NCBI GenBank assembly: GCA_003254885.1
Contig: QANT01005717.1
Coordinates: 1-64,000, forward strand
Direction: 5' to 3'
DNA from: Purshia tridentata
Taxonomy: Eukaryota > Streptophyta > Magnoliopsida > Rosales > Rosaceae
Length of the DNA stretch: 64,000 bases
Within the stretch, counting starts at the first letter, position 1. Each line of letters opens with the position of its first letter. The notes under the pieces are model-generated. The model searched no databases and was not told the DNA's origin. It saw only the letters and a program-made list of their open reading frames with translations. Shown one piece after another: positions 1 through 11,444 of the stretch. A program made the translations under genes and the position numbers.

Positions 1-1097
1 ACTTCTCTGTAAAATGTAATACTTATATATATTGCTGCAAAACGCCATATAAGAGTTTTGTTCGTTGGTGTTTGATTCTAATAAAATATGTGTACAGGTT
101 CAGTTTTACAAATTCATCCCTTTAGTGTACCAAATTGCTTCAAGAATGGGCAGAGCGGTCACTACTAAATAGATCACTTCTAGAATCTGCACGACTACCA
201 GAATTCGTGCTGCGTCCACTAAACTGGTCTCCAGTTGGGATAACAACAGATCAACTGATGAACTAATTTGACCTATCAAGAACGAGCTGACGACTACAGG
301 AGAAGTGGCTGACTTAGTTATTAGTACTTCAAAGTGGTGCAGACTGTACGATTATCTAGATCAAGGATCCGAAGTGTCCCTAAGGTATGTCTTAGAGACT
401 AATACTATTTAACATTTATATTATTTAAGTTGGTCTTTTCTTGAGGTTTTGATGCCATTATCTTTAATTTCAGCTGTGTAAAAGGATTGTCTTTTTTCAT
501 TGACTGTCTATGAGGCGTGATTTGCTCTATTCAATAGATGAAGTCTGCTCTTTTATGATGCATTTTCTTTAAGAAAATTTTTTTGGCTTTACTAAATCTG
601 CCAAGTATCTTTGAATTAGTTAATTTTTTATTTTATCTTTATTGCATCAATTTTTTTTTCCAACACATGCAATAATGTAAAATATTACATGTTGCTACAT
701 TAGTTTTACCATATTCGATTACTCAGACTACTTCTTATAAACAACAATGTAGTGTCTAAACCAGTACAGTGTGAAAGCTGCATTGTTGGTATGTCTCTTG
801 CTGCTTGTTTGTAATAAATGTAATGTCAAGACTAAGACTGAATTAAGAAGGTCTAAATTGGTGATCAGGTGAATAATATAATCTCTTCTCTGCATCTTAT
901 CATGATATTTTCACCCCCTTGTTGATTGAAGTTTATGAGCCTCATGAGTGGGCTTTATTGTATCAGTATAGGCATCAATAACTCAGTTAGGTTGTGCCAC
1001 AATTGCAATAATAGTTAGACATTTGCTTTCTCATTTTCCATGATAATGATATTCAAGTTTTTGAAAAACCTAAAATTGTATTACACTAACAATAGTT

Positions 1098-1361
1098 TTG
1101 TCTAACTTTTTACAGATGAAACCAAAAGATATTATTAATTGGGTTTCTAGCGGCTTTGTTAATAAAGAGTTGAGAATTCAATATGATGAAGACACTTGTA
1201 CACCATGCACGGTTGCTGAGACAATCGAAGCTGCATTGATGAAGAATTTTGGTTTCAGAGTTAGACCAACAACCAGAATTTTCACATACGCCATGACCAA
1301 CAACCGTCACTGTGTGAATATTGGTTTCAGAGTTAGATATTTTATCGGTTTATTAGTCTAA
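1098..1361 (+). pseudogene. Exon fragment of unidentified gene family (CTPCTVAETIEAAL motif)
   Basis: After a pyrimidine-rich stretch ending in an acceptor-like TTACAG at about 1113, the frame reads MKPKDIINWV, then ELRIQ and DTCTPCTVAETIEAAL. The last motif recurs at 11.5 kb as DTCTPCTIVETIEAAL, so this was once coding. After NFGFRVRP (about 1270) it stops matching the 11.5-kb copy, which goes on for about 80 residues. The frame then runs into the palindrome and a stop. The preceding 120 bases also match the 11.2-11.4 kb intron-like DNA. Function unknown; probably a broken copy. Confidence 0.5.
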
Positions 1362-1378
1362 CTCTGAAACCAATATTC
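1316..1378. repeat. Perfect 22-bp palindrome with 19-base loop
   Basis: Bases 1316-1337 are the exact reverse complement of 1357-1378, separated by 19 bases. It lies at the junction where the sense fragment gives way to the inverted arm, so it is probably the turning point of the inverted duplication. Confidence 0.9.
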
Positions 1379-1800
1379 AAAGATAATGGCATCAAAATCT
1401 CAAGAAAAGACCAACTTAAATAATATAAATGTTAAATAGTATCGGTCTCTAAGACGTACCTTAGGGACACTTCGGATCCTCAATCTAGATAACCATACAG
1501 TCTGCACCACTCCGAAGTACTAATAACTAAGTTAGCCGCTTCTCCTGTTGTAGTCGTTGAAGTTACCAAAGAAGGAGAAGCCATAAGCGAGTACTTGGCT
1601 CTGCTAGTCTCAGCAGGCAAACAGTGAAAGAGCATCTTCTTCCTAATGAGAAGTGCACAACTCTGACAATATGTAAATAAGTATAATATAATGGTACTTG
1701 AAAACGGAATAGGTGATAGACATAGTTGTGGTGAATCTGGTGATGGCATTCCAGTTGCCATCACAGCTCCAGATGATTAATGTATATTCCGTTGGTTTGA

Positions 1801-4785
1801 CCCACGCCTCATTAATGCGAAGGACTAGTTTTATCTAACCATTTCCTACAGAGTTTTTTGTCCCTATATCTAGTGAATCATATCAGCCTTTTTTCTATTT
1901 TTAGAAAGTTTCAACATCATTTAGAAAACCTATTAAGAATGTGATATCGGTCTAAGTGTAATTTTTGAAATTAAAGATTAACTAGTTGTCTTTTTCGGAT
2001 AAACTTCCGCAAGTTATTTTCCATCTCTATCAACTTTTCTATGGTCTTTAAAATCATACTAAACTAAGGTTAAACAATACGATGATCTGCTCCAACACAC
2101 GAAAATGATCCTCCTTCGCAGCTTCTAATGCCAAACGTTTGGCTTTAGCCTCAGGTTTTAAAGCCAACCCAAACAGCTTCATCAATCTCCTGTAAGGCCT
2201 GCTTCATAACCTCATCATCCACCGGAGTCTGCTGCCATGGAAAACAGGGACTATATTGACACTCATCTTGGTCTGAGGCTTTCCAGCTCAATTTGGCCCA
2301 CCTAAACCTCCTTGACCCACTCTTCTTTGATCCATACACTTCTCTCTGCAACTCCCCCAGCACCATAGATCTTCCATCATCCACACACATCTCAATCCTT
2401 CTCTCTTACTATTGTGCCTAAATCCATCACATATATAACAAAACATATCAGTCATGAGAATTGTGAATTTGTAACAACCAATCAATATGTATGTCTGTGT
2501 GCCACAAGACTCACATGTCACATATTAGCAAGAACCATATTGGTTAATTTAGCTCTCTACCTTCTGGGTTCTGATTTTCTTTGTGTTCTCAATCTTTCAT
2601 CTAATCTCTCTTTGGCTTCTCTGGCTTCTACTCCTAGCTTCTCATCCAGGTGTGCTTGGTTCAATATGTTCCTTTCCTTTGTCTTTAAAATGATTCAAAA
2701 ACACAAATCCAATATAGTTAAGACATAATAATTCCAAAATAAGAAGAAAAAAGAGATGGTGTACGTTCTGTATTGTGTGACAGAAGGAGATCAGATAGCA
2801 CCTACCAGTGAAGAGGTTGAGGTGCGATGGGATTCATGGTTGCTAGCATACAAACAAAAGGATGAGCGCCTGGTCCAGCCAAGTGTGGCCAAACATGGTG
2901 AGTCTCCGCTTTGATGGACTCGTCTCCTTCAAGCACTTTCCACACCAGGAAGCATCCCAGCCATTGATTGCAGCTCCAAATTAAAACAGAACAAAAGCAA
3001 GTATATATTTCTCTTATGAACTGGTACCCATCTCTTCCAATATTAGAAGCAGCCTGAAATGATTGAGGAAGAGGCAAATTATAAGGAGCAATGATGACCC
3101 ATATGATGGAAAAGCATGAAGATGGTATATCTTAAAAGTTAAAAAGACAGTTCCACTGAGAAAGGACAGTATTTGTATACTTGACTGTATTAATTACTTA
3201 CATGTACAAGAAATATATAGGAAAAGACAGTGGTGAAAAAATCAGCTGATTGAAATTGAGATAGTGATAGTGGTGGCATACAAAAGAGGGTCCGTACCAT
3301 TGATGGTTTCTTAAACAATCTGCATGAATCATCTTCAGCTAGCCTCTCTCTCTTTCTCTCTTCTCAATTATGTGAGTGAGGGCTTAAAGAAAAGTAAAAG
3401 AAGCTGTTCATGAGAAAAATAAAAAAGTGAGAATGTGGGAAAGGGAATGGAAAGGGTGTGGAAGTTCCAGTGAAACTTCGGCCTCAGCCTCCCAAATGAG
3501 ACACTACAAGTGCGTGCTCTGACCAGAAAACCTGGACTTGGGTAAAGGTTGGGTACAAGGGTGAGCCACGTGACCGACCAAATTTCCTATTGGCTTGAAT
3601 CAATGAACCCCACTTGACTTGGCATTTGGGTTGGTTTTGGTTCACTGCAATATTTCTTTATATTTGGGCTTATTTTTAGCTTTTTTAGTTCAATTCACAC
3701 CTTGCAATCACTCACTTACAAATTCTAATTCGTCTTTGTCCTAATATTAAATTTTATATGTATCAGTTATGTAATGTATACACGTAAAGTTTCAATTGTT
3801 TTCCCCTGCTGCAATATTTTAGTGCAGAGGATTTGGACAATAATTCGTAATTTCGTACCATGTGAGAAGAGATCAACTTAAAGAGTCCAACGAAGATTCT
3901 GGTGATTTTATAAACTGATTATAAATTCGACCAATTAATTATTAGGCAATAAATTGTTAAGGATGGAATATCCCCAAATCTGACCTTTCTTGATTGGCAA
4001 AAAGAATTGAAACAGGCCATCAGAACACTATGAATTCCTGCCGAGTTGGAGCCCTGGATTCTTGAAATAAATATTATCGAATTGGCCTTTCTTTGGGAAT
4101 TAACACACCCACAAAACTTGGCCCAGCCCATATCTGATGTAAGTGGACTTAAAATTTTCGACCATCCTTTTCAAAAAACTAGATGGGCCTTTTTATTCAC
4201 ACCCAATCCCAAAACCAATTACTTGATCATCAATCATCATGCACATTATGTTGACCATTAATTCATTCCTTTTCTTTTTCTTTATATAATCAACCAATAA
4301 TCTATATCTTGAGATTAGTTGACACTTAATATAGCATGGTTGTGTAACTTAAATGCTATAATCACTAATTCTTAAAAGACTATACTTAGTGAAAGATATT
4401 AAGAGCGTAAGAATTTTTCAGTATATAGAGTCCAAAGAGGTTCCAGGTGCCATCTTCACGGAGATAAAGGCAAACAAAAACCTGAAAAAGCGACAACCCT
4501 TGAATTCTGATTCTGATGTCCATCGGGTAAAAGACCAAAAACACCCTCCACATCCCCACAAATCTAGACCTCTAACAACTTGGCTCTCTCTCACGTTCCC
4601 ACAATCTCCGACTCCCATTCCTCAACATTCGGAATGGGAGCAGTGGAACTATCGATCAGTCATTTCACCACCAACCCTCCCAATTAGTATACACCCTAAA
4701 CCCAAACACAATCCGCTCTATTCCATCATTAACAAACTTAATTAAGCATCGATATCGAACTATCGATAGATTAGAGAGATCCAAA
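1801..4785. other. Intergenic DNA without a supported gene
   Basis: AT-rich sequence. A minus-strand stretch at 2151-2521 reads CYICDGF followed by a basic tail and, in another frame, EVMKQALQEIDEA. This faintly resembles zinc-knuckle regions of plant retroelements such as LINE ORF1, but it is too short and out of frame to call. The last 400 bases before 4786 are probably promoter and leader of the next gene. Nothing else stands out. Confidence 0.5.
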
Positions 4786-5367
4786 ATGGAGGAGCAGATT
4801 TCCCCAACAACCCTCAAGCAGAGGCTGAGGTCCACTCTCTGCCTCATCCCCGCTTGCTTGGTCCCCAAGGGGGCCCACCACCACCACCACCACCAACATG
4901 CCATCACCGCTCCCGCCACTCCCCAAGGCACCACCGCTAGAGATCGCAGCCTCTTACGTACCTCTTCCTTCTCCTCCGGTAAAACGATGTCGTCTTCACC
5001 GTCGTCGCGCCATCACCAGCATCACCGGTTTCGCAGCCGCAGCCACAGTCACCACCAGCATCACAACCACCATTACGAGTTTTCGGAGTTGAGGGACAAG
5101 TGCAAGAGCTTCATAGGGCGCATGGGAAGACACGGACACCAAGGCGGTGGCAGCGGGCGGAGGCACTCGGCCCCGGCGGACTTCAAGTACGACGCGTTCA
5201 GCTACGCGCTCAATTTTGATCACGAAGAGACCAACCCCGACGACTTCCCGCTCAGGAGCTTCTCCTCGAGATTGCCACCTTCGCCGCCTCACTCCTCCAG
5301 GGACTCCGCCGCCAACGCCGCTTCCCCAGCAACCTCGGCGTCCAATGAGATAACTGCCTGTAGCTGA
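4786..5367 (+). CDS. His-rich plant protein with C-terminal SYALNFD motif
   Basis: An intact single-exon frame of 193 residues. The N-terminus (LKQRLRSTLCLIPACLVPKG, residues 11-30) precedes a His tract. A Ser/His-rich middle follows, then a basic block FSELRDKCKSFIGRMGRHG (about 100-118) and the signature FKYDAFSYALNFDHEE (about 132-147). The tail is Pro/Ser-rich. The ELRDKC and YALNFD blocks occur in a plant-specific family of small stress-related proteins without a known biochemical role. No signal peptide or membrane segment is evident; cytosolic or nuclear location is only a guess. A second member lies at 24939 and a truncated copy of this gene at 7993. GC content and codon use are higher than the surroundings, as expected for a real gene. 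The ATG is the first in frame after an in-frame stop in the leader. Confidence 0.85.
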   Translation: MEEQISPTTLKQRLRSTLCLIPACLVPKGAHHHHHHQHAITAPATPQGTTARDRSLLRTSSFSSGKTMSSSPSSRHHQHHRFRSRSHSHHQHHNHHYEFSELRDKCKSFIGRMGRHGHQGGGSGRRHSAPADFKYDAFSYALNFDHEETNPDDFPLRSFSSRLPPSPPHSSRDSAANAASPATSASNEITACS

Positions 5368-5508
5368 TCATCGATCATCATCACCAGGCTTTATTGCAAC
5401 ACGAGAGGTTAATAAATTAATAAATTAATAATTAGGTTTATATGAATATCAAATGAATATATGCATGGACGAACGTACGTACGGGATTTTGACCCAGTCA
5501 GTTAAAAG

Positions 5509-5512
<4 letters not shown>

Positions 5513-5549
<37 letters not shown>

Positions 5550-5552
5550 CGT
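5513..5552. repeat. (TA)n microsatellite
   Basis: About 20 TA units, near-perfect, in the 3' flank of the preceding gene. Confidence 0.9.
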
Positions 5553-5689
5553 CCCTTCATCAGCGCTGCTACATACTTCAACTTTAATTTGCATGCTTTT
5601 ATCTTCGTCTTCTGTTCTTGGTTTTTTATGCATATTGTCTTTTTTAGTATTAAGTATAATATCAAGACTGTGGTCCTCCTCACCTATAG

Positions 5690-6009
5690 AGAGATATCCC
5701 ACATTAAAGATGTGAAGGCCTTACTAATGGTTTATAAGGGTTTGGGTTACTCCTCCTATTGCCAATTGATTTTGGGATGGATGCCTAGATTTCTTCATGG
5801 TATTAGAGCATGTTATCCACGTGATGCGCCTAAGCGGCCACGCGTACTCCCACGTCACCCAATATAAATTGTCCACGTGTTAGGCTTGAAATAACGCCAC
5901 ACGTGCTCTCACATTGAAGATGTGAGGGCCTTGCTAGTGGTTCATAAGGGTTTGGGCTACTCCTCCTATTGCCAATTAATTTTGGAATGAATGCCTAAAT
6001 TTCTTCATC
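5690..6009 (+). mobile_element. TRIM-like miniature LTR element remnant
   Basis: Two direct repeats of about 100 bases (about 5698-5797 and 5908-6009) are roughly 89 percent identical. The first is followed at once by TGGTATTAGAGC (5798-5809), close to the usual plant initiator-tRNA primer-binding site. A short internal part of about 95 bases separates the repeats. Size and order fit a terminal-repeat retrotransposon in miniature, or a fragment of a Copia-type LTR element. It encodes nothing, is incomplete, and the divergence between repeats indicates that it is not recent. Confidence 0.6.
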
Positions 6010-6247
6010 ACCGCCTGCAACATAGAGAAGAGCTCTTCAGGGACATCATTGTGGGGCGCTTCTCTTGCTTTGATATTTCTTCCAGTTTCGTTTGCTCCTC
6101 ACTGCTCACTGTTTTGTGCACAGACTTGGCTGCCTTAACCTCTTAATTGGAGGGCCTTAGTGGCAGCAACTTGTAGAGTTTCGTGAATTCTTCCACTGCT
6201 TCTGAAAAGGGAAGGGATGAAGGGTCTCGCTTGCGTTTTACACCCAT
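6009..6247 (-). pseudogene. Fragment resembling the N-terminus of a PIRL-type LRR protein
   Basis: Read on the minus strand from an ATG at 6247, the peptide is MGVKRKRDPSSLPFSEAVEE, then LLPLRPSN, a stop, and in the same frame EVKAAKS and EEQTKLEEISKQ. A frame change then gives DVPEELFSMLQAVMKKF. This order matches what I remember of the N-terminal region of plant intracellular Ras-group LRR proteins (PIRL4/5 type). No leucine-rich repeats follow. The fragment stops where the LTR remnant begins. One stop and one frameshift make it a dead gene fragment. The family assignment is from memory. Confidence 0.5.
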
Positions 6248-7992
6248 GGCTATGGTGTTGTGTGGAATCTTCGGAGAGTGCCAGCAAGAAAAAATTAATT
6301 GGGAAAAGATTAAATTACAACAAAATGAAAGAATAAACCGACAATAAAGGATGGACGAGACGAGAGAGAGAGAGAGTATCAACAGACTCATCAGATCGTT
6401 GCCAATGAACCCTAATTCAGAAAAACCCCAAATAAATCGCTTCATGCATCTTTTATGCTAGCTAGAACCAAACGCTAAAAAGACAAGAGAAAGAGATATT
6501 ACATGGTCGCTCGATTTGTCGATATGAGTTGCGTATGAGAGTCTTCTATTCTAATTTCAGTAATATATATTATATAATAAATACCCTTAACCGCCTTAAT
6601 TGAGCACGGCCGACCGAGAACGTTTGAGATTCATGGGCCAGATGGCCCTTTCTTATGTTTGTTTTGGGCCTCAGCCACACTCCTTGCCATCATAATTTAT
6701 CAAAAAATGTAGCTCCGTAAAAACCTTTCCATACATATATATATATATATATATATAATTGGTGGTGGAGCTAATTACAGTGTCATTATGCTAAACATTT
6801 GTATGGTATGGTATGTGTCATACTAAATTATGTATGGTATGCGTATGGTATGTACTTAAAAATTTCTAGATAAATATTTGTCAAAATATATATAAACATA
6901 AGAAAAGAACAAGGATGGGTTAGAGATATAGGGTATTTTTGTCAAATTTGTATATGGTATGGTATATTGGTATCTCTTTGTTGCTTAGGAATATTGGGAC
7001 CGCAAAGGTTCTCAAGTTTGGGTTAGAGATAGGGTCTTTTTGGCTCAATGATGTACCTGTAATGGCGATTTCTATAAGGGATATTGGTATTAATTATGTC
7101 CCCCATTGTACTCTATTTAAGTACTGATTAATAAAACTGGCCAAAAAAACAAGTACTGATAAATAAAAATTCTCTTATTTGATCAAAAAAGGTTCTTGTC
7201 TTTGATATTTTTTCAATTAAGGGATTCAAATTCAAAACTCTCTTACCGAAATATCATCAGATCAATAACTACCGAATTGGTACGTATGAAGGAAGAAAAA
7301 GAAAAGTGTTATAAATTTATAATTAAATAAAAGCTTGGGAAAAAAAAAACAAAACTATTTGAAATTAGTTTTAGCTTAGCTTCCAAGTTCCAATCCATTT
7401 AGCATTTCATGATTTCATATGTATTTTTTTTCTCCTTCAACTTCCTCAGTTTCTTTTGCATAGAAGCATTTTTCAATGAAGTACTCTCATATTTATTTTT
7501 GTCAATGGAGAAAGTTCGAAACAAATTGGACCTCTTACAACATTGTAAAGATAAATAATAAGAGAGTTCATTCGAAAAGATCATCGATGCTATTTAGTAC
7601 ATAAAAAATCACTAAGATTCTTAATTCTTGGTATCATCAAAGATTTGGTTGAAGTATATCCATGCATGAAGTCCAGGAGATCCAAGACATGATAAAGAGA
7701 GAGGGAGGTAGAGACAAGCTAGCTTTTGGTCTGAATCTCTATCTATATCTATGAATTTGGTAACATTATCTTGTAAGTTGAGGAAAAGATAAAAGGAAGT
7801 TGGATTCTTCCAGCCATCTTGGAGGCTGCATTGGGACAAAATTTAAGCTGTTTTATTTAGTACATCATATTATATATATATGCCTTTAGTATATTATTGT
7901 CCCAAAAACCCAAAAAGATGAGCAGTACCTAACCATATAATCAATTGGCCAAAAACAATTTTATACGAAACTAAGATTATTATTAAGACACT
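6248..7992. other. AT-rich intergenic DNA
   Basis: It contains (AT)n at 6737-6757 and a low-complexity TATGGTATG-type stretch around 6800-6970. The segment ending near 7135 has a tail-like look but no identifiable element. No coding region is supported. Confidence 0.5.
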
Positions 7993-8324
7993 TGGCCATC
8001 ACCGCCCCCGCCACTCCCCAAGGCACCACTGACAGAGATCGCAGCCTCCTACATACCTCCTCCTTCTCCTATGGTAAAACGACGCCGTCTGCACCCTCGT
8101 CGCGCCATCACCAGCATCACTGGTTTTGCAGCCGCAGCCACCACTACCATCACAACCACCATTACGAGTTTTCGGAATTGAGGGACAAGTGCAAGAGCTT
8201 CATAGGGCACATGGGAAGACACGGACACCACGTCGGTGGCAGCAGGCGGAGGCACTCAGCCTTGGCAGATTTCAAGTATGACGCGCTCAGCTACGTGCTC
8301 AACTTCGATCATGAGGAGACCCTA
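7993..8324 (+). pseudogene. Truncated duplicate of the 4786-5367 gene
   Basis: The frame matches the 4.8-kb gene from AITAPATPQGTT (parental residue about 38) through FSELRDKCKSFIGHMGRHGH to FKYDALSYVLNFDHEET. The N-terminal 37 residues and the last 45 are missing. It starts abruptly near 7993 with no start codon in the right context and ends at about 8324, where the sequence becomes the UBA region of the minus-strand NUB1-like pseudogene. The frame itself is open, but the signature changed from YALNFD to YVLNFD. Most likely an inert partial duplication. Confidence 0.8.
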
Positions 8325-10830
8325 CCAACATCTTGATTGCTTATCTGCAATACCCTTTTCGCATCTCGTTCTTTGAATCCCATGCCCATAACATGTGATA
8401 GGGCATCATCTGGCACCTGTAGCTGGAAGCAACAACCGAAAATGTCATGAGGTGAAACATAGATGTAGAGATGGTAGGTTACATGGATTTTGGTTGAAAC
8501 TACTGGCTGATCTGGACTATAAGCATACCACATTTCCGTGGAAATTAGAAAAAAATAAATCTTTTCGTTTTAACATTCGAGCATTTTGCATTTATAATTT
8601 TAAACATAGTGGCCATTCAGGAAGAATTGACTTAGAATTTTGGTGCAATTTACGATTTCAGAACTCCAAATATGTTTGGTCTAGACTCTAGCCACTTTCC
8701 CCCTAGCACTTCTCTGGACCTGTCTAATGTAATTCAATGAACCTTGGTGAATTTTTCTTGTGCAGAAGTCAGCACCTTTTCCTTGATTAATCAAACTGAC
8801 CACTGTGATACGCCACCAACCCTTCCAGCAGCTCCAGTATCAAATATCTACAGAGAAAAATGAAAAATCAATTAGACCAAAATTCTCCTGAATAATTCCA
8901 AGGAACAATCAGATCAAATATGCCTTGTAGTTGAAGTACTCACAATGCAAGCTCTGGATAGCGACCTGCCTGAAGGAGTCTGACACGAGAAAAGTCCTTT
9001 CCATGCGCTCGTTCAATTCCTTCTCTGGCTTTCTCAAATCAAATTCTTGCCACTGAGAGCCAGTTGATGTCTCAGAGCATGAAATAACACCAAACCATGT
9101 CGATTAATTTGCAGTATAGGAGAATTGTCAACAAGCTTGAAGCACACAAATGGCCAAACAGCAAAGGATATTATACAGTGATATGGAAGAAGAGATAAAG
9201 CTTGATATAGTTTAAATCAAAGTTGAATGGAGCCCACATGGATCTTCACAATAATATGGCTCAAAGTGATATCTTCAGTAAAGTAACTCTGAAAAATTGA
9301 CAATCAACATTCTGAATCCAAAACAGACAACTGTTCACTCACCTCAATAACCTTTGGGTTGCAAAGAGAGAAAGCCTCCTACAAGAATGAAAGAATCCCA
9401 CATCGATTAAGCAACATCCTAGTCACAGGAGATTTTCTGACTAAATAGTTCACTATGTAATAATTTACTATAGAAAGTATGTTCAAACAGATATAGAAAG
9501 CATGGACAAACCATATCACGTGACATTTCCCTCACAGCCATAAAATCAAAAGAAACCTATTGTTCCAGGCTTGCGGCACATATAAATGAAATTATCAATA
9601 GCTACAGGCACCAGTAACTGACCTCTCCCAAGGCAAGCACTTCTAATGCATCTTTGTAATTTTGTCTTTGAATTAGTTGCTTTGCATTTGTATGAAGCAT
9701 CAGGCCCATCATTATTGCCCTACCAAATAACAGTTCAAATCTTATGTCAAACTTAAAATGGGACTGCATACCCTTAAACTTCTCATAAAATGAATTAAGT
9801 GCTTACAATCTAACTGGAGTAAGAAAATTATTAAAACCTAATTATGTATCATACTGCCGATCAGTCTCGGATCCCAACTCTACTTTCTGTCCGCTTTGAT
9901 CTTCAAGTACTATATTGAAGTCTTCAATTGGCAATGAACCATCTGCATGTCTCTTGGCCAGTGCAGTGGCAGCTGCCCTATCATGTTAATAGATGCACAA
10001 CCGAGTTAAAACTTTAAAATCGAAATATAGACATATACAAATCTATAAAATATTGGATATATATATATATATATATATATGCTTTTTCTCCTTTTTCTTC
10101 AATTGGCAATGAACCATCTGCATGTCTCTTGGCCAGTGCAGTGGCAGCTGCCCTATCATGTTAATAGATGCACAACCAAGTTAAAACTTTAAAACCGAAA
10201 TATAGACATATACAAATCTATAAAATATTGGATATATATATATATATATGCTTTTTCTCCTTTCTGGTTATCTTAACAGAATTAAATTAGACAAAATTAC
10301 ATTATCACTGGCAGATAACAGAAGAAGAAGACCAAACACTTCTTTGGATTTATACTTTTTGACCACCAACACACCACAAAGGCACAAACCTAAAATTCAA
10401 TTTTCGTTTTGACAGAATCCTCAAGAACCAAATAGAGACAAGATGAAAACACCAAGACACCAGCAAACTTCAGAAGTTCACTCAAATTTCAGTTCAGTTT
10501 TTAGCATCAATTCCTAATCTATAGTACTAAACAACGGCCAAACAAACAATCAGACATAAAACAGCTAAAAAAGCACAAACCCAATTGCAACAAAACAATT
10601 CTATCATCAGATTAAAGCACGTTTTTCGTCAAAGGTCAATGCTTTCATCAAAATTAAACAAATGAGTGATCAATAAATTAAAGAATATTTAAAAACAAAA
10701 AATTTTAAGCGCAAGACTCACTCGACTTGATCCCGTCTGCGAGAGTGTTCCTCTTCAGCCATCAACTCCTCTATCAAGGACTTGCCCTCCTCAGCACATA
10801 CCCGACCAGCAAGAATCTTGCCCTCATACA
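8320..10830 (-). pseudogene. NUB1-like (NEDD8 ultimate buster) UBA protein pseudogene
   Basis: Minus-strand exon remnants appear in the right order: GKILAGRV and EEGKSLIEELMAEEE (10828-10728), AAATALAKRHADGSLPIEDF (9976-9858), IMMGLMLHTNAKQLI with ALEVLALGE (9722-9622), EAFSLCNPKVIE (9385-9345), MVWCYFML, WLSV, EKAREGIERAHGKD and RVRLLQAGRYPELAL (about 9160-8943), LELLEGLVAYHSGQ (8850-8810), and the UBA segment VPDDALSHVMGMGFKERDAK (about 8440-8320). The set matches plant NUB1 homologues, which in animals steer NEDD8 and FAT10 conjugates to the proteasome. Arg codons have become TGA in two places near 9060-9090 (ML-stop-DI and ARI-stop-FEK), a frameshift lies just before MVWCYF, another stop follows HSGQFD, and the N-terminal part is absent. 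It is therefore dead. Confidence 0.85.
9921..10260. repeat. Tandem duplication of about 175 bp inside the NUB1-like pseudogene
   Basis: Bases 9921-10095 recur at 10096-10260 with a few changes and a shorter (TA)n tract. The unit carries the start of one exon (AAATALAKRHADGSLPIE) and intron DNA, so the exon start is present twice. Confidence 0.9.
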
Positions 10831-10839
10831 GATTAAATC

Positions 10840-11140
10840 AAAGTTAAATGGAGCCCACATGGATATAGATACGTGTAATAGTATCTTATTGAAGAAAATA
10901 CAGTGGCCTTAATAAGCATAACATAAAAATGGCTTAGAATAACTATTATACCTCCTTCAAGGATACAATGGTAGAGGACAAGGCCGGGGACTGGAATGAG
11001 GTAGAAGTAGAATCATAGCCTTCATCGTTAGGACATTCATGTCCTTCATATATGAACTTTTTGTTAAACAATATTATTGTAATTTGTATCCAATTGATAG
11101 TGACACTGATCTTGGATTGTATAACTTTTTATGTCTACTA
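10840..11140. other. Spacer between NUB1-like pseudogene and inverted-repeat locus
   Basis: About 30 bases at 10845-10875 (around TGGAGCCCACATGGAT) also occur at about 9215-9245 in the pseudogene, a second small duplication. Nothing else is recognised. Confidence 0.4.
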
Positions 11141-11444
11141 GTTTAGTTTGTGCCACAATTGCGATAATAGCTAGACTTTGCCTTCTTAAACTAATCTTTG
11201 ACTTTGATACCCAACTTGGATTGATGTTTTGCCTGCTGAATGGTATTACTATATGAGGTTTTGTTATCTTCTTTATTGTTTTCATTTTGAAATAATGATA
11301 TTCAAGTTTTTAAAAAACTTAAAATTGAATTAAACTGACAGTAGTTCTGTCTAGCTTTCCAATTTATTGATGTTTACTTCCATATGATTCTTCTCACGTA
11401 TCAGACTTTTTTTTTTGTGATGTTTAAATTTATAAATAGAAGAA

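Larger units (their letters stand above)
1..1800. repeat. Inverted-repeat locus carrying fragments of an unidentified gene family
   Basis: An exon-like stretch at about 288-472 recurs in inverted orientation at about 1382-1566, roughly 94 percent identical by eye. In the sense frame both arms read a peptide containing LVISTS, WCRLY and GSEVSL, followed by a plausible splice donor near 385. Between the arms, 1114-1310 holds another exon-like stretch. A perfect palindrome lies near the centre. The same family recurs at 11.1-13.1 kb. I do not recognise the gene. The layout suggests inverted duplication of a gene or transposon fragment; no transposase was seen. Confidence 0.6.

Noticed and set aside
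2151-2521. Possible zinc-knuckle retroelement fragment
   Set aside because: Weak motif spread over two frames; kept only as a remark in the intergenic entry.
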